Source of the DNA: Lactarius indigo | Taxonomy: Eukaryota; Basidiomycota; Agaricomycetes; Russulales; Russulaceae | DNA: 64,000 bases | Direction: 5' to 3' | NCBI GenBank assembly: GCA_025766275.1 | Contig: JAFKAC010000029.1 | Location: 186,001-250,000, forward strand | Translations under genes and position numbers: made by a program | Part shown: positions 47,411 to 58,046 of the stretch, one piece after another | Position numbering within the stretch: position 1 is the stretch's first letter | How the letters are laid out: the number at the start of each line of letters is the position of its first letter | Notes under the pieces: generated by a model | What the model was told of the DNA's origin: nothing | The model's input: the letters and a program-made list of their open reading frames with translations, nothing else | The model's database searches: none

Positions 47411-48289
47411 CGTAGTTACAAGGAGTCTGTACTGAGAAACACACATGTATTCAAAACGAGCTCGCACACTTTCTATGTACCAGTAAATACCTCATACATA
47501 TGTGTGGACGGGTGAGCCATACAGAACTAAAGTTACGAATGGATCCCATGGCAAATGTCTCCGCCATCAGAGGAAGCACATTCTATTGTACAAGGAAGCA
47601 TCACTTCCGTCTCAGGAAGTATCACTCCCATCCGATGAAACATCACTTCCATCTGAGGGCGTATCACTTCCGTTCAAGTATCAGTTCTAATCCGTAACAT
47701 ATCACTTCCTTCCACAGTAAGTTCACTTCCGTCTCATCTAAGGAAGGATTACATCCGTCTACGGATGGATTGTATCCGTCTACGGATGGCTCGCATCCGT
47801 CTACGGATGGATTGCATCCGTCTACGGATGGATTGCATCCGTCTACGGATGGATTGCATCCGTCTACGGATGGATTTCGTCCGTCTACGGATGGATTGCA
47901 TCCACCAATAGAAGGATCATTTCCGTCCACGGAAAGATCACTTCCGTTCACAGACATCATCTCTGTCCATGGATATATCGCTTCCATCCCAGGAAATGTT
48001 ACCCCCTTGCTACATCTGTAGATACATCCGTCTGCTGTCATCTACCTGGATTGAAACTAAACATGAAGCACATATTAAAATAAGTGGTTTCACATATGTC
48101 TCACACAACAGACATATTGTTTCAATGTGATACCTCCAGACATGTTTCCTAAATCATCTGCAAATCCAGCATTCACGGAACTGGAACTCAAAGACATTAG
48201 CCAGTCTATTTAAGGCTCACCATATGTGGTACAATTCCACAAACACCATATACATCTCCCACACATTCTTACGTCCTAATATCATAGCT
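47411..48289. repeat. Central minisatellite of the KDZ transposon
   Basis: 47570-47735 has diverged units around 'tcacttccgtc'; 47752-47905 has about seven 21-bp units (tccgtctacggatggattgca) in which catccgt and acggatg are inverted; more diverged units follow to about 47990. Beyond that, 48000-48289 is the upstream region of the next gene. The spacing is regular, but units have no spacers, so it is not a CRISPR array. Confidence 0.8.
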
Positions 48290-50343
48290 ATGCAATCCGA
48301 CCATCTATCCGGGAGCTCAGCTGGGGAGTCTGAGATCTCTTCTCCATCTATCCATGCCTCAGACAAAGGTTTTTCCCTAACCCGTCAGGATGCCACCATC
48401 TTGAAGGGGTATGTGGAAGAGTTCCAAAAGGCTGATACAGAGACACGGAAGACTATCCTTGAGAGGGCTATGGGAGACCTGTATGCCCTTAGGCCTCCAA
48501 ATACTGGCTTTGATAAAAAGGAGGCTAAAAGGGTATGAGCATTGAGAGTTAATCCATGTAAAGGCTCACTGATACATATGGCTCCAGAAAATCAGAACCT
48601 GGTTTTACAATCACTATTCCCGTCCTCATCGTCAACTTATCAAGTTTACTCGGAAGTGGTCAGCCCGGAATGCATTCTACCATGAGAACAAGGAAGAGAT
48701 TATGGAACTTGCACAGAGGATTTCCGGTGGTGTTCCTGGATCTCAGGCATTCTTAGGAGCTCTCCAGGATGCAACAACAATGCTTTGGAAACAGCTGACT
48801 ACAGAGGAACAAGAACCATATGTCGAACTTGCAAAGGAGTGGTCAGAGGACAGACCCCCAAGGGATATCCAAGCCAAGTGAGTTTCCACCCATGTATTCA
48901 TGATCCACACACATAATACACCTTGTTAGAATGGCTCAAGCAGCTTTCCGTGGCCGGATAGTTAGGGACTTCCAAACACAGCTATTCAAGACATGTGGAA
49001 TGCGCTCAATTGTTCTGGTGGCTTATGCAGACAAGGATGGAAACCCAAGAGCTTCAATGTAAGTCTTCCTAAGATGTATCCAGCTGCAGCACTACCTTTA
49101 CATTGCCACATATTTGTAGGGATGACTGGAACAGGGTTCTGGATGATGGAATGTCCTTTTCGGACTTCTGCCCAGACTGGAGAAATGCCATGGTCTGGCA
49201 GGAGTGGATGAAATACAGCCGGAAGTGCTTTGGACCCGGTTTGTCACATTTCCACACATCCATCAACATTATCTCATATTCATAGTATAGAGCATGACCA
49301 AGTTATCCCTGCGGAACATTCAAAGACACTCAAGAACAAAGTGAAGATTGTTGTGGATTCAGATGGGGAACCTGAAATTCCTTCCATTACCCTAGATGAT
49401 GGCTATTCAGCAAAGGTCGTTCAGTCAGCTCTTAGGGATTATTGTAATGCTCATATCAGTGAGTTAAGGATATTCCCTTTACAGTTCTATGATAACACAT
49501 ATGAGTTAGGATTCATCTCTGGTAGGAAGAAAGCAACTATCCCTTGGAGCAAAGTCTGCAGTGATCCAGCCGCATGGATTGAGGAGGAATGCTTCCCAAC
49601 TGGATTTCCATGGGTGGATCCATCAAAGCTCCGTATAGTTCAGGTGTTCAGGCTGCTAGACCACTGGAGGAAACGCGAGAAAGAAGGATTAATTCCATTG
49701 ATCTGGAACTCATCCTGTGAGCTACTTACTGATAGAGATCAGGCTGTACAGCGGATCCAGAATCCGAAGCGGATCCAGAATCCACAGCGGATACAGAATC
49801 CACAGCAGACACAGAGATGCTCAGATTCCAATGAGTCTGAGTCAGACACTAGCAGTGAAGAGGAAGACTTCTCAAATGAAATCAATGGTTTACAATCTCC
49901 AACTGTGACCCCACCTCTTCCACCATCGCCATCTTCATCTGCCCTCAGTAGAAATAGGGAGGCTGAACAGACATCTGCTCCTAGTGAGCAGCTTACCATT
50001 TCTCTTATGGCCATACAAACTCATGCATACTATTTTATAGCCACTAGCAAATCATTGCATCCTCCTCCATTGAGCATATCAAGGGCGGAAACATTTCGGA
50101 AACATCCAAGGACTGGGACAGGACCTCCAGTGGGATCTGTGCCATATAACAACCCTGGTGTGCCCAAGCCCCAGCAAGGACGAGTCAAGCGAGTGGTCAA
50201 GATGACAGATAAAGCCAGGTAAGTAAGCACAGTAAAGACATATACTGTGTGATCTGATCATTATAAAGGAATGTAGATATTGGCAGGGGTTCCGGTGGAC
50301 TGGATCCAACATACCTTCAGAGAGGCAATTAGTGATACAGTGA
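48290..50343 (+). CDS. KDZ-transposon accessory gene, unknown function
   Basis: Six exons by splice reading: 48290-48532, from 48588 (KIRTWFYNHYSRPHRQ), from about 48930 (MAQAAFRGRIVRDF), from about 49120 (DDWNRVLDDGMSFSDF), from about 49290 (EHDQVIPAEHSK to KMTDKAR), and a last short exon (YWQGFRWTGSNIPSERQLV) with stop at 50341-50343. All junctions checked keep the frame. Features: MLWKQLTTEEQEPYVELAKEW, which recalls the end of an HMG-box; an ALRDYCNAHISELRIFP block; and three tandem RIQNP(K/Q) repeats near 49750-49800. No function known to me. Confidence 0.7.
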
Positions 50344-52174
50344 TACCTTTGTAGAAATTTAAGAACCTGTGGTTGTTGGATTATCCATTCTGGAAACCAT
50401 ATGAATATTTGCTTGTCCATTTGAGAAAGACTGATTCATGCATATCATCTTCCAATGTATGGGAGTCTATATGACAATGGAGAGCTGTAGACTGTCTTAC
50501 AGTAAAGGGAGTACCTTCCATGATGTCTCCGATAATGGGAACTTGAGTTTCAGTGAGGCGCCTGCACAGGGAACCTCAGCTTGAGTGAATTTTGTGTGAC
50601 AGGAAATTCACTCTCTGTGAAATATCTTATGATGGCAACCTCACTTTCCATGAATTGTCCCATTATGAGAGACCCAGTTTCCGTGAATATTCCAGTAATA
50701 GGAAGTGAGTTTCTGTGAATATTCCTGTGGTGGGACACTCAGTTTCCGCGTGGTTTTCCATCACTGTAATATCATTTGCTGTGAAGTTTCACATCACGGA
50801 AAGCTCAGTTGTTGTGATATTTCCTGTGACAGGAAGCTCAGGTTCAGTCATGTTTCCTATGATGGGTAACTTAGTTTCCGTGTATATTCCCGTCACTGGA
50901 TGATATGTTTCTGTAAATATTTCCGTCGAGGACAACTCAATTTCCGTGACTTTTCCCGTGGCAGGAAATTGAATTTCCTTGAATCTTCCCGTTATAGGAA
51001 GAGATGTTTCCGTGAGTCTTTCCGTCACGGGAACCTCAGTTTCCGTGACTTAACCCGTGACGGGAGGCTGAATTTCCGTGAACCTTCCCGTGACGGGAAG
51101 ATATGTTCCCGTGAGACTTTCCGTCACGGGAAGATATGTTTCCGTGAATCTTCCCATGACGGGAAGATATGTTTCCGTGAGACTTTCCGTCACGGGAACC
51201 TCAGTTTCCGTGACTTAACCCGTGACGGGAGACTGAATTTCCGTGAACCTTCCCGCGACGGGAAGATATGTTTCCGTGAGTCTTTCCGTCACGGGAACCT
51301 CAGTTTCCGTGACTTAACCTGTGACGGGAGACTGAATTTCCGTGAACCTTCCCGTGACGGGAAGATATGTTTCCGTGAGACTTTCCGTCACGGGAAGATA
51401 TATTTCCGTGAATCTTCCCGTGACGGGAATATATGTTTCCGTGAGCCTTTCCGTCACGGGAACCTTAGTTTCCGTGACTTAACCCGTGACAGGAGACTGA
51501 GTTTCCGTGAACCTTCCCGTGAGACTTTCCGTCACGGGAAGATATGTTTCCGTGAATCTTCCCGTGACGGGAATATATGTTTCCGTGAGCCTTTCCGTCA
51601 CGGGAACCTTAGTTTCCGTGACTTAACCCGTGACGGGAGACTGAGTTTCCGTGAACCTTCCCGTGACGGGAAGATAGGTTTCCGTGAGTCTTTCCGTCAC
51701 GGGAAGATATGTTTCCGTGAGTATTTCCGTAACGGGAATCTTGGTTTCCGTGACTTAACCCGTGATGGGCAATGAAGTTTCCATAAATATTCCCATCACG
51801 AGAAAGCGAGTTTCCGTTACTGTTCCTGTGACATGACACCGTGTTTCCATGAATCTTTCCGTTACGGGAAATGTGTTTCCATGTAGTTTCCCATCGCGGG
51901 AAACTGTCCTTCTGTGACTTTTCCTGTCACGGGAAACTGTTTCTGTGATCGTTCTCATGATTGTCCCATTACGGAGCACTTCACAGAAACTGAGTATCCC
52001 ATCACGGGAAACTGAGTTTCCATGAAGTCTACCATCATGGGATACTTACTTTCCGTCATAGCTTCCATCCTGGGAATAAGAGCTTCTGTTGAGTTTCCCA
52101 TGATGGGAAAGTAAGCTTCCATGAGGCCCACCTTCTGTGAGATCTCTCCTGACTGGATTCTGGGCATCTGTATA
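50344..52174. repeat. Right subterminal array of CCGTGACGG-type dyads
   Basis: A dense array, clearest at 50990-51780. The 15-bp dyads TTCCCGTGACGGGAA or TTTCCGTCACGGGAA alternate with 'gtttccgtga', in higher-order blocks of about 110-120 bp (for example blocks starting near 51061, 51229 and 51337). Flanking parts (50520-50990, 51780-52170) are older, diverged units. The long plus-strand frame across it (900 bases) is a product of the repeat, not a gene. Confidence 0.85.
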
Positions 52175-52464
52175 GGTACCCCCATTTCAGGAAGTAACAT
52201 GGGTCATGATCCCTCCATTTCAGGAAATGAATGAGTGTTTATTCTTCTGTTTCGGGAAATGACCCGGAAATCTGATTCTTCCATTATGGAAGGAAATATT
52301 GCTACTTCCTTTAGCAATTCCTACATCGGAACCGACGTCGGGTGGCCCATGAATTCCGGAAGAATTTCGTGTGTCGGCCGACGTCGGTTGGCCCATGAGT
52401 TATGAGGGGTTCTTCCCGTCGGATGGCCCATGAGTTATGAAAGTCATGGCAGATCATTGGCTGA
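52175..52464. repeat. KDZ transposon right terminal inverted repeat
   Basis: Reverse complement of 37102-37389 with scattered transitions and a diverged outermost ~5 bases. Confidence 0.88.
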
Positions 52465-54941
52465 ATGGGTCGGAGGTTGACTTTGTGCCGTTGGCATTCT
52501 GCACAGCCTTTGATGTAGTCCGTAATGTCGTTCTTCATCTGTGGCCACCAATAATGTCGTTCAGTAAGTTGTAGGGTGCGTTTGATACCGGGGTGACCGT
52601 AGACAGGGGGGTCGTGGTGAGCAGCGATGATAGTTCGTTTGTCATGGATACCTCCAGTGACCACTCAATGCCCATCCTTATACCACGTTCCTTCAATGTC
52701 TTTTAGTTTATGAGCATCGACCCATGGTTTCAACTTAGCTGTATCTTGTTCGTAAATGGGGTGTTTTGGAGTCATTTCCGCTGGTAGGATTTCAGGTCTC
52801 CCGTGCGGATGTTGGGGTTCTCCTATCGTGGTGGTGCGGACAAAGACGCTTTCTGGTAATACGGTTACTCCTTCATTGTCGTTTTCTCCTTGATCGTAGT
52901 CCGGTCTTCGCGATAGTGCATCAGCGCGTCCGTTGGAGGTTCCCTTAATGTGATGAATTTCGAAATCATATTCCGAGAGTTCGAGTACTTCCCTGGCTAC
53001 GTGCCTACTAATCTTTTGTGGCGATTTCCAGTATTGCAGATTAAGGTGATCCGAGAATACTTTGATCTTATGAGGAGAACCCGCTAAAAGGGGTCTCCAA
53101 TGGCGGAAGGCCTTGACAATTGCTAGGAGTTCAAGATCGTAGATGTCGTAGTTTCGCTCGGCTTCGTTGAGGGTAGATGAGTAGTAGCCGATGGGATGTC
53201 GTTTACCGTCTGTCTTGCGTTGTAGAAGGACTGCGCCTGTGGCAAAGCCGGACGCGTCGACTTCTAGTTCGAATTGTTGGGTGAAGTCTGGATGCGCTAG
53301 GACAGGTTCGCTAGTGACGAGGGCTTTAAGGTCTTGAAACGCCTTTTCTTCCTCGGTTCCCCAGTGCCATTCAACATCTTTGCGTGTAAGTTTGTTAAGC
53401 AGTCATGCTTTGGTCGCAAATCCTCGTATGAAAGGTCGGTAAAAATTGCAGAAACCTAAAAAGGAGCGGACATCCTTAACTTTGGTTGGCGTGGGCCAGT
53501 CCTTAATGCCTGAAATTTTGACAGGGTCCATGCATGTCACCCCCTTTTCAAGGATTACCCCCAGGTAATCCATGCGTGGGGAGTGGAAGAGGCATTTCTC
53601 GAGTTTGTAGTATAGGTCGTGTTCCGCGGATACGCGGAGTACATCTTTGACAGCTTCAATGTGATCCGATAGCGAGTGATTGAGTCCTGTAGCAATGCCG
53701 ATGTCGTCCATGTATACCCGGATAACAGTTCCCTGTTGTTCATGTTTCGCAATGATGTCCCTGAAGATGAAGTTCATCATGGTCTGGAATGTTGCTGGGG
53801 AGTTGGTCAAGCCGAAAAACATCACCGTAGGTTCAAATAAGCCATAACACGTTTTAAACGCAGCCTTCTCTTCATCTCCTTCTTTGATTCGTATGTTGTT
53901 ATACCCCCATCTAACATCGAGCTTGGTGTAGATGTGGGCGTTACTAAGATCAGTGATGAGATTGGAGATGAGAGGGAGTGGGTATTGATTGTGGATAGTA
54001 ACTGCATTGATTTTCCGGTAGTCTTGGACAGGTCTCAACTTCCCATCCTTCTTCTTAATGAAGAAGAAGGATGACATGTAGGGGGATTTTGAAGGTTGTA
54101 TATACCCCTTCTTCAGTTGTTCGTCGATCCATTCGCGCAGTTTCTTGTCCTCGTCCTGAGTCATTGGGTATATTTTACAATCAATTGCGTCTGTGGTTCC
54201 TGGCTTGAATTCGATGGCATGATCCCAGGGCCTGCTGGGCGGAAACCTGTCCAATGCTTCTTCGCTGAAGAGACGTTCAAACTCTCGGTATTCAGGGGGT
54301 AACTCAGCTTTGGTGACATATTGTTGAGCAGCGATGGCAAGATCAGTAGCAGTAGCTCAGATTTGACACCCTTCCTCAAATTGTTGCCGTTGTTCGTCCG
54401 TAATGACGCAGGAGTGTACTATTTCATAGTCGTCGTCCTGAACGGTGGTTGACGCGACGACTGGCGTCGCTTTAATATAGGGGTTGGTTGATCGAATAAT
54501 GATGGGGAGCATGTCTTCGTGTATGGTGGCCTGTGACCACTTGATGTTTGGGTCGTAGATGGCAAGCCACGGGTATCCTAATACGATGTCTTCGTTGCCT
54601 ATATCAGTAATAAGGAAACGGATTTCCTTATGAATGCCTTTAGTTTGAACATCAACATCTGTATAATGAGTGATACGCCCCAGTTTGTTTTCCGTATTAT
54701 CAATATTCCATATTTTTTTTGGAACATCTAGTAGTTTTGTTCCTAGCCCCATCCTCTTGACAAAGGAGGGTTTCATGAAGCAGTGAGTTGCTCCGGAGTC
54801 AACTAATGCTCATATGTCGGCCATTGCGTAACTTGTGCGAATTGAAACTGGAACTCTCATAGAACGATAGTGAGTCATGATTACACTGTTACAATTAACT
54901 GCCCTCACCCAGGCCGATGGGTTCAGGTGTCCTGAAAACCC
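52465..54941 (-). pseudogene. Gypsy-2 Pol, proximal part: protease, reverse transcriptase, RNase H, integrase zinc domain
   Basis: Protease ALVDSGATHC at 54800; reverse transcriptase 54254-53420 with KKDGKLRPVQDYR, YPLPLISNL and intact YMDDIGIA; RNase H about 53290-52990; integrase zinc region (GHPGIKRTL, CAECQRHK) up to the KDZ border. In-frame TGA codons sit at 54810-54812, 54357-54359, 53403-53405 and 52665-52667; three of them align with arginine in Gypsy-1, as CGA-to-TGA changes would give. Enters from Gag by the proposed -1 shift. Confidence 0.88.
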
Positions 54942-56377
54942 TCCTTTTTCCACAGCTGTTGGAGGATAATGTCTTTTACGTCGTCTGATTCTCCTGCTAC
55001 TCCGTTGAGCCAATCGCTGGCGCGCTGTTGAGGGGGTACTTCTTGAACCGCCCTGGTAGCGACTTCTGGTTCTTGCTGATGGTAGTCGGTATCGATATAG
55101 CAACTAGTCGATGCTAGGGGTTGATAGCCCCCTCGCGGTTGTCTACAATCGCGGGCCATGTGTCCGTCCTTTCCACAATTATAGCAGATGACTGGCCTTT
55201 GATTATTACGTCCTCCTCCCCTTTGGAGGAATCCTCCTCTCGGCCGATATGGGGGGCGAGGAGCGAGTATATCTTCAGCTCCTGCTAGTCGCCCTCGGAT
55301 GCGGTCTGCAGAGGTGTCCATCGCATTGGGGTCTCTGGGTAGGTTTCTTGGTTGCCAGGAACTTCTTGGTGGTCCTTGCCATTGTCGTTGCTGGCGTTGC
55401 CGTCCTTGTCCTTGCCCCGATGGCGCTCCTTTATTCAGTACCGCCTTGAGATGGAGATATTGCTGTTGGTGAGTGGTGGCTGCTTCTTTCCATTCGTGGT
55501 AATTGTGAGGGTTGTCAAGGGTGTAAGCCTTCTCATACAGGTCTTTTGGTAACCCGCTTGCGAATAGATCCAATGTCTGGGGATCATCGAGGCGATACTG
55601 AGCGCGGCGTATTAATTGTTCAAACTGGGTACAATACTCATCTAGATTGACCCCGATCATTTTGACTCCTTTCTTAAGCTCGTATTGAGCTTGTTCTTGT
55701 TCCATTGTGTTCCGGAAATGCTGCATGAAGCTACGCGTGACTTCGTTCCACAACCCTTCACTTGTGCGGGGTATTCCGGCTTGTATCTGGCCATTAAGCC
55801 AGGTAAGCATGGCCAACACCCATTCGCTGACGTTAGTGCCTTTGATATATGATAGAAAGAGTAGGGCTCGTCGGTATGGCGTAGCCATGATGCCCTTATC
55901 CGCGTTCATGCCCCAGTAGACATGCCATTGTGTGAGGAACGCTTCTACTTTGGCGCGTTCTCCGTCGAATACTGTTGGTGCTTCGCCAGCTAGTTTGTTA
56001 CTTGGAGGGGGAATAATAGGACCTGCACCTGGTAATCCTCCTCCAGGATGTCCTCCTCCTGGTGGTCCTCCAGGAAATCCTCTGGGGATTCCTCCAGGAA
56101 ATCCTCCGAATCCGGGTCCCCTTGGTGGAGGTCCTCCTCCTCCTCCTGGTAAATCGCCGGGGTTTCCCCCTCCTCCACTAGGAGGGTCAGCTACGTCAGG
56201 TCCAATGGCACGGTGGATTGCTACATCATCGTCGGTCATTCGGTGACCAGTATAGGGATCGATGGGAGCTAAGTTAGCTCTGGACTCTTCTGCGATGCAT
56301 CTTTGTTCTTCTAACGCTATTTGATCTCTTGCTTCGATGGTGAGAGATGCTTCATGCGTGATAGTGGCAGTTGCCAT
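54923..56377 (-). pseudogene. Gypsy-2 Gag
   Basis: 484-residue open frame from ATG 56377. A glycine/proline-rich stretch (about residues 63-130) precedes the capsid-like region (VFDGERAKVEAFLTQW, YRRALLFLSYIKG, LDEYCTQFEQLIRRAQYRL) and the CCHC knuckle CYNCGKDGHMARDC at about residue 400. The frame may extend upstream through an exon (PAEDASLGAIGERII, before 56400). The Gag frame itself has no stop, but the element's Pol is broken. Confidence 0.85.
54935..54941 (-). promoter_or_regulatory. Candidate -1 frameshift heptamer, Gypsy-2
   Basis: G GGT TTT in the Gag frame, five codons before the Gag stop (54923-54925); Pol continues at -1 through FSGHLNPSAWV. The downstream bases are conserved with Gypsy-1 almost letter for letter over about 30 nt. 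Confidence 0.5.
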
Positions 56378-57167
56378 TGCGACTGCTGGACTGTGAATGT
56401 GAATTACTTCTGGTTCGGGTTGGTGAATGGTGAGGGACTCAGTTTGTTGTATAATGCGTTCGCCAATAGCTCCTAGGCTGGCGTCTTCTGCTGGCGTGGT
56501 TCCCCTGCTTGGTGACTGACTTTCGGAGGCTTCTTCTCCACTAACCCCTTCGTCGGTGTGTTCTGATGAACAGACACATAGGAACTATACTCACAGTGGG
56601 ACAAAGTACTGTGGTGAGATATAGAGGGTGACTGAGAAGCAGCACAGGAGGTGTCAAGTAAGTGAAGCAAGATGATAGTCTGGCACACAGAGCAGTGAGG
56701 AACTGATAATACAATTGAAGGGATAAGACATACCTGGCACACAGAGCAGTGAGGAACTGATGTGGACCAGGAGCGTACAAGCCTACTACTTATACTATAC
56801 AGGGGAGTGACACTACTACAAGGGAAGTAACATAGAGTCACACAATACAAGAGACGTTGTTCTACATGTGGGACAAAGGAGCGTGCTAATGGAGAACAAG
56901 GAGCGCAAAACAAAGAAAGTCCAGACTAAGATGATATCATAGTGACATCACAATAAAGATAGTGCCAAAAGGAGAACAAGAGACGGAGTACAATGAAGAG
57001 TCCAGAGTAGTCTACACGATGTCATTGTACAGTGATGTCATACATGACGCAATGATAAGCGCTAGATTGTACAGATCAGAAGTAAGTAATCTACATGTCC
57101 ATTTAATCTAATCTAAAGCAGTCCATGCTGCAAGTCCGGTCCGTATGAGCCGCTAAGTGCGCAAGGG
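56378..57167. other. Gypsy-2 leader region
   Basis: Between the leader ORF and Gag. Contains a 54-bp direct duplication (the motif 'tggcacacagagcagtgagg' at 56681 and 56735). The rest is AT-rich with no convincing gene. Confidence 0.5.
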
Positions 57168-57538
57168 TCACTTATCAACATGTTCTTGTGCTTGTCCGTC
57201 AATAGGACCGTAATCTGCGTGGCTATTAAGCTCTTGTGCATCGATGTCGCAGTTGTAGTTTCTTCCGGCTGGTCGTACGATATCCCAGCGATGATCTATG
57301 GGGTTCCAAGTAACCTCGGTCCAACAAAGGTGTTCGAAATTGAACTCAACAGGTCGGAAACGGTTGGGACCGTTAAACTCTACGAAATACCCGGTGTCTT
57401 CTCCTCGTTCTCTCCACTGGGCTGCTCCTAGGAATCTTGTTGGTACATTGCGATCTCCTCGTCGTTCAATGTGGTAGGGACGGAAAGACGTCCACTGATC
57501 TCTGGTCGAGTACGCCACAATGAGGATCTTGGTCTTAA
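57168..57538 (-). CDS. Gypsy-2 leader ORF of unknown function
   Basis: Open from the inner border of the 5' LTR to a stop at 57168 (about 120 residues, basic then acidic): TRDQWTSFRPYHIERRGDRN, PTRFLGAAQWRERG, GYFVEFNGPNRFRPVEFNFE, WTEVTWNPIDHRWD. No ATG near its start, so it would need splicing or a start in the LTR. Rich in W, F and R like a folded domain. I do not recognise it. It may instead be captured host sequence. Confidence 0.4.
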
Positions 57539-58046
57539 TGTTACGCTCCACCGGCGTTAGTCCGACTTGGACTCTTTAAGGGCGTAATCGACTTAGCGAA
57601 GATAAGTGAATGGGGACCACGTGTCAACCCAACACAAGTTGAACAGGGGCACTTCGGGCACACGCTGCAGCGATAAGATGAAGAAGAGTATCCCTTGGTG
57701 GATACAAGTAGAGACACACTTAGTCTGAGACTAAGGCAAGCGAAAGACGAGTCAAGTGGTGGATTGAAGAAGACCAAGATGAGGACTCTTGGTCTTCTGA
57801 GTCGACTACTTATACAGATATGCGCGGGCTTTAAAGCGCCGCTGGAATGGTAACTAACCAATAGCGTAACTAGCTCGAACCCTAGTACAGCTATCCTAGG
57901 AATGAGTCATACATGAGTCACAATCACATGTGAACTACTATGCTGACTGATACGATGTAAGAGTCCATGACTAATACTGATGTCGGACCGTAGTCATAAC
58001 CGGTCATGAGTCGCGTACAATGAGTCACCAAGTCCGTACCATAACA
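57539..58046 (-). repeat. Gypsy-2 5' LTR
   Basis: 508 bp, matched end to end to 34239-34746 with about eight substitutions. The sequence just inside (57520-57538) gives no tRNA primer match that I recognise. Confidence 0.93.

Larger units (their letters stand above)
37102..52464. mobile_element. Giant KDZ-superfamily DNA transposon, 15.4 kb, five genes
   Basis: Terminal inverted repeats 37102-37389 and 52175-52464 match over about 290 bp with roughly 93% identity by eye. An 8-bp target duplication AATGGGTC flanks it (37094-37101 and 52465-52472; one base of ambiguity at the left border). Removing the element with one TSD copy rejoins the Gypsy-2 integrase as VNLRPIRAP. Cargo: CxC2-KDZ transposase, an acidic protein, a cysteine-cluster protein, a proline-rich protein and a fifth gene. 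Long arrays of short dyads lie inside both ends and in the middle. All five genes look open after splicing, so the copy may be young. Confidence 0.9.
34239..58046 (-). mobile_element. Gypsy-2: Ty3/Gypsy chromovirus inserted in Copia-2 and itself split by a KDZ transposon
   Basis: 508-bp LTRs at 34239-34746 and 57539-58046, with the 5-bp target duplication AACTG at 34234-34238 and 58047-58051. Excising it with one AACTG restores the Copia-2 sequence DTPQLNGVAE. The two LTRs differ at about eight positions (near 98.4% identity). The element itself is about 8.4 kb once the 15.4-kb KDZ insertion is removed. Order on the minus strand: 5' LTR, leader ORF, Gag, Pol with chromodomain, 3' ORF, 3' LTR. 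Several in-frame TGA codons show that it is no longer active. Confidence 0.95.

Noticed and set aside
47752..47905. Possible CRISPR array (regular 21-bp repeats)
   Set aside because: Units are head to tail with no unique spacers, in a eukaryotic transposon; an ordinary minisatellite.
50900..51775. A 291-codon plus-strand frame of repeated RDGRLNFREPSRDGKI-like units
   Set aside because: Entirely produced by the dyad array at the KDZ right end; the opposite strand is also open in places, as expected for palindromic repeats.
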